A stretch of DNA of 64,000 nucleotides from positions 53,322-117,321 of the forward strand of contig NZ_NMUO01000002.1 of the NCBI RefSeq assembly GCF_002237365.1. Direction: 5' to 3'. Below, piece after piece: positions 58,056 through 64,000 of the stretch. The stretch is from Zobellella denitrificans. Lineage in GTDB: Bacteria; Pseudomonadota; Gammaproteobacteria; Enterobacterales; Aeromonadaceae. The notes beneath the pieces were generated by a model. That model was not told where the DNA came from. It saw only the letters and a list, made by a program, of their open reading frames with translations, and did no database searches. Positions within the stretch are counted from its first letter, which is position 1. Every line of letters starts with the position of its first letter. The translations under genes and the position numbers were made by a program.

Positions 58056-60404
58056 ATGAACCAGATAGAACAGGGTTTTATCCTCAGCCGCCACAGCCGG
58101 GATGTCCAGGGACACACCGAAATCTGCTATTGGCTCTGCACCGAGCAGGGCCCGGTACGGCTGCTGCTGGCCGGCGAGCGGCCGCTGTTTATGGTGCCGG
58201 TGGCGGAACGGGAGCGGGTGACGGGCCTGCTGACGGCAGCGGGTATCGACTCCCAGTGGGCCGAGCCCGGGCTGCAGAGCTTCGAGCACCAACCGGTGGC
58301 GGTGCTCTACTTTCCCACCCTGGCGGCGCACCGGGCGGCGGCCCAGTGGCTTCGCCGGGAAGGGGTGACGGTCTACGAGGACGATTTCCGCCTGCACGAG
58401 CGTTTTCTGATCAGCCGCTTTATCCGCGGCAGCCTGGCCTTCACCGGCCAGGAACAGCGGCGGGACGGCTACCGCCAGTTGGTCGGTGCCCGGCTCAAGG
58501 CGGCCGACTGGCGCCCGCGCTTTCGGGTGCTGTCCCTGGACATCGAATGCTCCGCCCGGGGCGAGCTCTATTCCATCGGCCTCTACGGCGAGCAGCTTGC
58601 CCGGGTGCTGATGATAGGCGAGCCCGAGCCTGCCGATACCGACATCCGCTGGCTGGCCGACGAGCCGGCCCTGCTGCGGGCGCTGGAGCAGGAGATCAAC
58701 GCCCATGATCCGGATATCCTCATCGGCTGGAACCTGGTGGGCTTCGACTTCCGCACCCTGCTGGCGCGAGCGGCCTGTCACCACCTGAAACTGCGCCTGG
58801 GGCGGGGCGGCGAGGTCGCGCACCTGCGGGAGCAGAGCCTGACCGGCCAGGTGTTCCTCACCCTGCCCGGGCGGGTGGCCATCGATGGCATAGAGGCGCT
58901 CAAGACCGCCTGCTACCAGTTCGACAGCTTCAGCCTGGAATCGGTGGCCCAACAGCTGCTGGGCCGGGGCAAGCAGACCGAGGACGTGGCCAACCGGCTG
59001 GCGGCCATCAGCCGGGATTTTCGCCACAACAAGCCGAAACTCGCCGCCTACAACCTGGAGGACTGCCGCCTGGTGTGGGACATCTTCGAGCAGACCCGGC
59101 TGCTCGATTTCCTGCGCCTGCGCAGCCAGCTTACCGGCCTGGAGCTGGACCGGGTCGGCGGCTCGGTGGCCGCCTTTACCCAGGTCTACCTGCCCCACCT
59201 GCACCGGGCCGGCTTCGTGGCCCCCAACCTGCCGGCGGGCGGCGGCCTGGCCAGCCCCGGCGGCTATGTGATGGACTCCCGGCCCGGCCTCTACCGCCAT
59301 GTGCTGGTGCTGGACTTCAAAAGCCTCTATCCCTCCATCATCCGCACCTTCCGCATCGATCCCCTCGGCCTGGTGTTGGGCCTCGAGGAAGAAGACGCCA
59401 TTCCCGGTTTTCGCGGCGGGCGCTTTTCCCGCCACCACCACTTCCTGCCCGCCATCATCGAGCGGCTGTGGCGGGAGCGGGATCAGGCCAAGCGGGAGCG
59501 GGACGGACCCCGCTCCCAGGCCATCAAGATCCTGATGAATTCCTTCTACGGGGTGCTGGGCTCGGGGGGCTGCCGCTTTTTCGACACCCGGCTGGCGTCG
59601 TCCATCACCCTGCGCGGCCACGAGATCATGCAGCAGAGCGCGCGCTGGATCGAAGGCGAGGGTCACGAGGTGATCTACGGCGATACCGACTCGGTGTTCG
59701 TGCTGCTGGAAGGCGATCACGACGAGGCTTCGGCCAGCCGCGAGGGACGGCGGCTGGCGGCCCTGGTCAGCGGACGCTGGCGGGAGAAACTGGCCGCGCA
59801 GCTGCAACTGGAGAGCTTTCTCGAACTGCAGTTCGAGAGCTATTTCGCCCGCTTCCTGATGCCCACCATCCGGGGACGGGAGCAGGGCTCGAAGAAACGC
59901 TACGCGGGGCTGCAGCTGAAAAACGGCGTGGGCGAGCTGGTGTTCAAGGGCATGGAAACGGTGCGCTCCGACTGGACGCCCCTGGCCCGGCAGTTCCAGA
60001 CCGAGCTGTACCGGCTGGTGTTCGCGGACCGGGATCCCAGCGACTTTATCCGCCAGACCCTGGCCCAGACCCTGGCCGGCGAGCGGGATGCGGATCTGGT
60101 CTATCGCAAGCGGCTGCGCCGGCCCCTGGCCCAGTACGTGAAATCCCAGCCGCCCCAGGTGCGGGCGGCGCGCCTGGCCGACGAGCACAACGCCCGGCGG
60201 GGCCTGCCCCTGCGCTACCAGCACAAGGGCGTCATCCGCTACCTGATCACGGTGAACGGGCCAGAGCCCGAGGAATACCGCCTGTCGGCCATCGACTACC
60301 AGCACTATATCGACCGCCAGCTGAAGCCGGTGGCTGACGCCATTCTGCCCTTCGCGGGCCTGAGTTTCGATGCCCTGAGCGGGCAGCAACTGGGGCTGTT
60401 TTAA
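58056..60404 (+). CDS. polB: DNA polymerase II
   Basis: Family B repair polymerase of 782 residues. 3'-5' exonuclease motif VLSLDIECSARGELYSIG, Exo II in DILIGWNLVGFDF, Exo III around KLAAYNLEDCRLVWDI. Polymerase motifs: DFKSLYPSIIRTFRIDP, KILMNSFYGVLG and YGDTDSVFV. The N-terminal GFILSRHSRDVQ aligns with E. coli PolII, supporting ATG 58056. Involved in translesion and restart synthesis. Last core gene before the repeat region. Confidence 0.97.
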   Translation: MNQIEQGFILSRHSRDVQGHTEICYWLCTEQGPVRLLLAGERPLFMVPVAERERVTGLLTAAGIDSQWAEPGLQSFEHQPVAVLYFPTLAAHRAAAQWLRREGVTVYEDDFRLHERFLISRFIRGSLAFTGQEQRRDGYRQLVGARLKAADWRPRFRVLSLDIECSARGELYSIGLYGEQLARVLMIGEPEPADTDIRWLADEPALLRALEQEINAHDPDILIGWNLVGFDFRTLLARAACHHLKLRLGRGGEVAHLREQSLTGQVFLTLPGRVAIDGIEALKTACYQFDSFSLESVAQQLLGRGKQTEDVANRLAAISRDFRHNKPKLAAYNLEDCRLVWDIFEQTRLLDFLRLRSQLTGLELDRVGGSVAAFTQVYLPHLHRAGFVAPNLPAGGGLASPGGYVMDSRPGLYRHVLVLDFKSLYPSIIRTFRIDPLGLVLGLEEEDAIPGFRGGRFSRHHHFLPAIIERLWRERDQAKRERDGPRSQAIKILMNSFYGVLGSGGCRFFDTRLASSITLRGHEIMQQSARWIEGEGHEVIYGDTDSVFVLLEGDHDEASASREGRRLAALVSGRWREKLAAQLQLESFLELQFESYFARFLMPTIRGREQGSKKRYAGLQLKNGVGELVFKGMETVRSDWTPLARQFQTELYRLVFADRDPSDFIRQTLAQTLAGERDADLVYRKRLRRPLAQYVKSQPPQVRAARLADEHNARRGLPLRYQHKGVIRYLITVNGPEPEEYRLSAIDYQHYIDRQLKPVADAILPFAGLSFDALSGQQLGLF

Positions 60405-60494
60405 CGAGCCAGGGAGTGGACAGGATAACCCCTAGCGCACCGATCAGTTTAAAAATCGGCCAATCAGCTATTTGTTGTCTGTTGCAACGTAGAG

Positions 60495-60848
60495 AAGAGT
60501 CAACAGGGCCACCTCCGCCGACACGCCGCAAAATATGACACTCGCTGTTTCGGCCTGCTGCGAACATTCACTGGATGTTCGGTCAGGCCGAAACCGCTCG
60601 TCGCGGCGAGCAAGCTAGCCCCCTGTAGGCTCGCACCTGCCATCCCTGGCAGGTGACGGTCGGCGGAGGCCATCCCTGTTGCCTCTTCCAAGTTCCGGCG
60701 CCGTCTGAAGGCGGTGCCAACAGGCGGCAGCGGGGGCGATAGGGAGGACAAAGAGCGCTGCTCCGCCGGCCCTCCGCGCCAGGGAGGGCGCGGCGGAGCC
60801 CCCATGGATGGGTTTACGGCGTGCCGGAGGAGGAGTGCCCTTTGGCTG
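60495..60848. repeat. Two-module structured repeat related to the MITE-like elements
   Basis: Carries both hairpin modules of the MITEs in copy-1 orientation: the left module with 13-base arms (AGAGTCAACAGGG with CCCTGTTGCCTCT, one mismatch) and the right module with CTCCGCCGGCCCTCCGCG. It also carries the roughly 100-base nested-hairpin insertion shared with 44130-44345. The terminal GCCTGACT repeats are missing on both sides, so it is a decayed or different subtype. Confidence 0.8.
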
Positions 60849-61384
60849 ACAGCCTGCATCTCGTCAGAAGCCATCGACGCCTCCGACAAAGGGGGGAGAC
60901 GCGTTGCCTAAGTTTTAAACTATATGGCGCTCTAGCTCGCGAGACGTTGAACAGGCTCTTATATCTCTCCCACCGCTTTTGATACTTTCGCCGTTGATGT
61001 TGGTGCTCAACATAGAACGCCGTCCAGGACAAGTTCAGGTGGTATGGCTGGCACCTAAATAACTGATCCTAATAGTGCTACATCGACCGGGTCCCACGCG
61101 CAGACACGCCGTGAACCCATCATCCATGGGGGCTCCGCCGCCGATGTCGCGGAAACAGCTCTTGCCGCCGTGCTGCGACTTGCCACTGGCAACTCGGTCG
61201 CGGCGCCAAGAAGCTGTGCCAGACCCTTCGCGCCCCCCTGGCGCGAAGGGTCTGCTTAGCGGAACCCGGTCGCTGCCGGTAGTGATCTACCATTCGGAAC
61301 CGTTATTTAGAGATTATTTTGGAAACACTTTACCACCAAAACGCCGGTCGTAGTTAAAGAGGCTCGCCGTTGTGGCTGCTATCC
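60849..61384. other. Non-coding region with remnants and a perfect hairpin
   Basis: Rest of the 1075-base gap between polB and the toxin-partner gene. 60849-61089 holds no recognisable gene. 61090-61290 resembles part of the MITE right module (ACACGCCGTGAACCCATC) and contains a perfect 14-bp hairpin, CAGACCCTTCGCGC (61220-61233) with its complement (61241-61254). Base composition falls after about 61300, marking the entry into the accessory segment. Confidence 0.6.
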
Positions 61385-61412
61385 TTGGCTTATGGCCGCG
61401 CTGGCGTATAAT
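61385..61412 (+). promoter_or_regulatory. Promoter of the toxin-partner operon
   Basis: TTGGCT (61385-61390), a 16-base spacer and TATAAT (61407-61412); the start site near 61419 gives a leader of about 60 bases. Near-consensus. Confidence 0.65.
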
Positions 61413-61479
61413 GTGTGGCTCAGTAAACGGGTAAATTACACAATTTGTTTTTAACCTGTTGATTATTAAGAGGTTTATT

Positions 61480-62043
61480 GTGATAGAGATACTGACCGCT
61501 GCGAGTCTCTCGCTATGCTTAACCGGCATCAAACAGGATGCCCACCAGCTGATAAAGGTGGGAAATCAGGTTGTGGGTGCGGCAGACTCTTCCATGCAGA
61601 CAGCCTCACCCGCAGTGCCAGCCCAGCAGGCGCTGGCTGATGACGTCGTTAACGCCGCCGGCGCCCTTCAATCAAAGCTTTCTGTGCTGGCTGCAAGAGT
61701 CGCTGACATGGACGATATAGATGAGTCCGAGCTTGATGCCGCGCTCAAGCTGGTGTCCAGCGCTGCTTTGCAGTTTGCCGGCCAGGTTGAATACATACAG
61801 ACCGAGCTGGAACTCAATGCCAATCCTGAAGCGAGCATGGCGGATACGACCGTGCTGAACTCGATTATAAGAGTGCGTAATCAGTTTGAAGACCTCTATG
61901 TGGTGCTCAAACAATTCAGGGAAGATGACCCATTGGAATCCGGAGCATTTTTTGCCAGCAAAGACCAAGCGTTGGCGGTGTCTGTAAAAGGGCTGATGGC
62001 CTTGGGCTTGAGTGGCGATGAAGCCAGAGAGCTGGTCCACTAA
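61480..62043 (+). CDS. Unrecognised protein encoded upstream of the YafO-type toxin (candidate antitoxin)
   Basis: 187 residues from GTG 61480, with AAGAGG 6 bases upstream; an in-frame TTG at 61459 is an alternative. A hydrophobic N-terminus (MIEILTAASLSLCLTGIKQ) is followed by a mostly alpha-helical, acidic body. There is no Phd/YefM, XRE or AbrB DNA-binding motif of the kind found in YafN. A short C-terminal segment (VKGLMALGLSGDEARELVH) is helical. It ends 5 bases before the toxin-like gene, a toxin-antitoxin-like layout. I do not recognise the family. Confidence 0.6.
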   Translation: MIEILTAASLSLCLTGIKQDAHQLIKVGNQVVGAADSSMQTASPAVPAQQALADDVVNAAGALQSKLSVLAARVADMDDIDESELDAALKLVSSAALQFAGQVEYIQTELELNANPEASMADTTVLNSIIRVRNQFEDLYVVLKQFREDDPLESGAFFASKDQALAVSVKGLMALGLSGDEARELVH

Positions 62044-62048
62044 GCTGC

Positions 62049-62465
62049 ATGTCTGCCAGCATTGTTTTGCCTTCTGTTGAACTGCACGTTTCCCTGATTG
62101 AAGCGCTTGGCCAGGAAGAAGCCGAGCGCCTGAAAAGTCTCTTTTTTGCCTACAAGGCAGATCACCGGCCAGAAACCTTTGGCAGAGACGTCCCCTTTGA
62201 CTGGCCTGCTTATGTCGCCCAATCTGAACTCCGGCATATTCATCTGCTTTCCGATGAGCAGATTACACGCTACAAACGATTGGGTATTCGCAGGCAAATT
62301 AAACAGACCAGTGATGTGTTTCTGGTTTACGTCCAGCATCTGACCCAACGACATCGCTATTTATTGATAGCCGTTATCCCCGAACCGGCCCATGAGCGTT
62401 GTCGTCGTCAGCTGACCAGACTGCCGGGCTATGCCGATATTGCCGAAGCGTTTCATTCTTCCTGA
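62049..62465 (+). CDS. YafO-family mRNA interferase toxin-like protein
   Basis: 138 residues. The order of conserved features follows E. coli YafO (132 residues): LFFAYKADHRPETFGRDVPFDWP ~ YKRDGVLPDIFGRD, then SELRHIHLL ~ ERVAHIHL, TSDVFLVYVQH ~ NDEAHLVYCQG, YLLIAVIPEPAHERCR ~ LLIAILKPEPH and IAEAFHSS ~ MAEAF. YafO is a ribosome-dependent mRNA interferase. Its usual partner YafN is absent; the gene before it is unrelated. Confidence 0.78.
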   Translation: MSASIVLPSVELHVSLIEALGQEEAERLKSLFFAYKADHRPETFGRDVPFDWPAYVAQSELRHIHLLSDEQITRYKRLGIRRQIKQTSDVFLVYVQHLTQRHRYLLIAVIPEPAHERCRRQLTRLPGYADIAEAFHSS

Positions 62466-62490
62466 GGGTATTCAGGCGCAGGGCAAGAAA

Positions 62491-62517
62491 AAGCCCCGCA
62501 CTGAGCGGGGCCTGGAA
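62491..62517 (-). terminator. Rho-independent terminator after hsdS
   Basis: On the minus strand GCCCCGC, 5-base loop, GCGGGGC then TTTTTCTT. Placed 9 bases past the hsdS stop, in the 60-base convergent gap with the toxin gene. Confidence 0.82.
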
Positions 62518-62525
62518 GAGAGCTA

Positions 62526-63757
62526 TCAGGCCAGTGCCTGGTCCACAATGGCATCGGTCAGGTGCACCTGGGTTTGTTGTGACTGCCGTAGCTTGTCCTT
62601 GAGCTGATCGCAGAGGGCCATCAGCTCATCGACCTTGGCGACGATACGATGTTGTTCATTGAGTGGGGGGATGGCAGTCGGCATCCTTCTGAAATCACTA
62701 ACATTTACTCCAGGTAGGGCGACACCTTTAGTTTCGCCAGTCATCCACCCTTGACCAATAGGAGAATCAATAATTAATCGAATGAAGTGACGGCTAACTG
62801 ACTGGTGTATAGAGAATCTCAATACATGCTGGGTAATGTTCCCGCCCGCTAATTGATGAGGAACAAATGCAGTTTTCCCTAGTGTTGCGCCATCTTTTGC
62901 TATTAATAAATCACCTTCCGATAGAGTCGTCTTCGTGAATTTATCTGCGCGTTCAAAAGAGCACATGGCTATATCGCCTGTAGATATTTCTCCATCAATC
63001 ATATCTTTAATGCGAACAGTAGGCACTCCCTTATCAACCCATACCGGCTTCAATATTCCATAGGTGATGATAGTGTTTGGATTGCCAATATCATTGCATT
63101 GACACCACTCCCACCCTTCCGGTAGTTCAAACGGCTTTTCATCCTCACTGATTTCCGGCAGTGGCTTCTGTTTTTTGATCTTCTTCTCTTTAACCAGCCG
63201 GTCTTTTTCCGCTGCGATACGCTCCAGCAGCACTGAAGCGGGTTCGTCGTTCGGGTTCTGGCGCACCAGCTTACCCATAACAGCCAGTTGCAGTATGGTC
63301 TGCTTGAGGGCGTCTATGCTTCGCTCGGTGGTGAACAGGGTGTCGAAGTGCCCGGCGATTCTGGCCCAGTTCTGCTGCAACTCGTCGGCGTCGGCGCTGT
63401 TAGTCAGGGTAGCCAGCAGGGTATCGACCAGGGTGGCATGAGCCTCTATGCTGGACTCGGTCTGCTGCTCCAGCTGATCGCAGAGGGCCATCAGTTCATC
63501 GACTTTTTGGACAATGCGCTGTTGCTCCTTTAATGGCGGGAGCGGAACAACTAATGAATTAACAGCACTTGTGCTAAGTTCGACCTGCTTTGTGGATCCT
63601 GATACAAGAGACTTTTCATCAGTCGGCTCAATTCTTTTTTGAACTGAATGCGAGGAAATGTAAGTGTTTAAGAACAGGCTGCTAGTAAGAAGTGGCCGGA
63701 TTACAGTGACGTGAGAGTCTGCAACCAGAGAGTTTGGCTTTATGTTAGATAATACGT
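62526..63757 (-). pseudogene. hsdS: Type I restriction-modification specificity subunit HsdS, 5' part removed by an IS element
   Basis: Open frame of about 410 codons with no stop back to the IS edge; the first Met inside it (63491) is not the true start. It holds the end of target-recognition domain 1 (VVPLPPLKEQQRIVQKVDEL), a central coiled-coil repeat (MALCDQLEQQTESS), a complete second domain (LPEGWEWCQCNDIGNPNTII ... ALPGVNVSDFRRMPTAIPPL) and a C-terminal coiled coil (NEQHRIVAKVDELMALCDQLKDK). The N-terminus of domain 1 is missing, so it is probably inactive. hsdM/hsdR are not in the window. Confidence 0.85.
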
Positions 63758-64000
63758 CAGGGTGAGAGCGTGAACATTTTGTTAAAAACCAAGGTATTCA
63801 TGCTCACTGCGCCGCCATCGCCCTCAGTCCCGCTGCCAAGACCTGATCCAGATAGTCTGTGTTCATGCTGGCTATCTTCTGCTTTCGCCGGATGCTGGCT
63901 TTCTTCGTCGTTTCTGCTCGCAACATATTCAACGCCAGGTGACGCATGCAAGACAGAATCTCAGCCGCTTCACCTCGATAGATGGGGCAAGCATCTTCGT
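63758..64000 (-). mobile_element. ISAs1-family insertion sequence, end only (partial)
   Basis: A likely IS terminus (CAGGGTGAGAGCGTGAACAT) begins at 63758 inside the hsdS reading frame. The transposase 3' end follows (63804 onward). The element continues off the right edge, so its length, other terminus and target duplication cannot be read. Confidence 0.75.
63804..64000 (-). CDS. ISAs1-family transposase, C-terminal end (partial)
   Basis: The last about 65 residues, minus strand, stop TGA at 63804-63806. Contains CPIYRGEAAEILSCMRHLAL, NMLRAETTKKASIRRKQKIA and NTDYLDQVLAAGLRAMAAQ, the typical ending of ISAs1-family transposases (RHxALNxLxxEKTxK...IRRKQK). The 5' part is off the window. Confidence 0.85.
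   Translation of the reverse strand, partial: EDACPIYRGEAAEILSCMRHLALNMLRAETTKKASIRRKQKIASMNTDYLDQVLAAGLRAMAAQ

Noticed and set aside
60814..61032. Minus-strand 72-codon frame next to the repeat at 60.8 kb
   Set aside because: Basic composition and no recognisable family; partly overlaps the MITE-related repeat, so treated as non-coding.

Overview
The window is a GC-rich gammaproteobacterial chromosome segment. Gene content and order (nusA-infB-rbfA-truB-rpsO, metK-sprT-endA-rsmE-gshB-yqgE-ruvX, dapB-carAB, dapA-bamC, gapA-yeaD) suit a marine Aeromonadales bacterium of the Oceanimonas/Zobellella/Oceanisphaera type. That placement is an inference from protein resemblance, since no database search was possible. 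Roughly the first 60 kb is ordinary chromosome and the last 3 to 4 kb is accessory.

Layout. 1-7.9 kb: translation and RNA genes (nusA end, infB, rbfA, truB, rpsO, pnp), with a DOPA-dioxygenase-like gene between rpsO and pnp. 8-12.8 kb, minus strand: trhP, a YgiW-type periplasmic OB-fold protein, a QseBC-like two-component system and yeaD. 12.8-16.9 kb: gapA, a DUF2989 lipoprotein, a second GAPDH with an N-terminal extension, and yeaC. 17-26 kb: one tightly overlapping operon of ten genes (YbgA-like, LitR-like MerR regulator, photolyase, SnoaL, SDR, FAD oxidase, DUF1365, cyclopropane-fatty-acid synthase, DUF2878, chalcone-isomerase-like) followed by a DUF3833 lipoprotein. It is preceded by four TGTACA boxes and looks like a light or photo-oxidative membrane-lipid operon. 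26-34 kb: yfbR, DUF1244, purU, ychJ, ompA, a small XRE regulator, an M48 lipoprotein, nagK, fklB, dapB. 34-39.3 kb: carAB and a cold-shock gene. 39.5-47.8 kb: ruvX-yqgE, gshB-rsmE-endA, a peroxiredoxin-sprT pair, metK, tkt. 47.9-53.5 kb: a second two-component system divergent from an HbpS/GlcG-like secreted protein, and a large GAF/PAS/GGDEF/EAL protein. 53.6-60.4 kb: a split YeeE/YedE transporter, bcp, gcvR, dapA, bamC, polB.

60.4-64 kb is accessory: about 1 kb of structured repeats, a YafO-type toxin with an unrecognised 187-residue upstream partner, and a type I restriction specificity gene cut by an ISAs1-family insertion sequence that runs off the window.

The non-coding DNA holds two linked repeat systems. 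One is a roughly 365-bp MITE-like element with terminal inverted repeats (two full copies in opposite orientation, two internal-module relatives). The other is a 7-bp tandem repeat (CTTCCAG) whose arrays abut the stop codons of three minus-strand genes. The two families touch each other at the MITE edges. The most promising candidates for something undescribed are the YafO-partner pair, the MITE/heptamer repeats, the LitR-like regulator without an obvious B12 ligand histidine but with paired 19-bp-spaced operators, and the HbpS-like protein facing a two-component system across 11-bp direct repeats.
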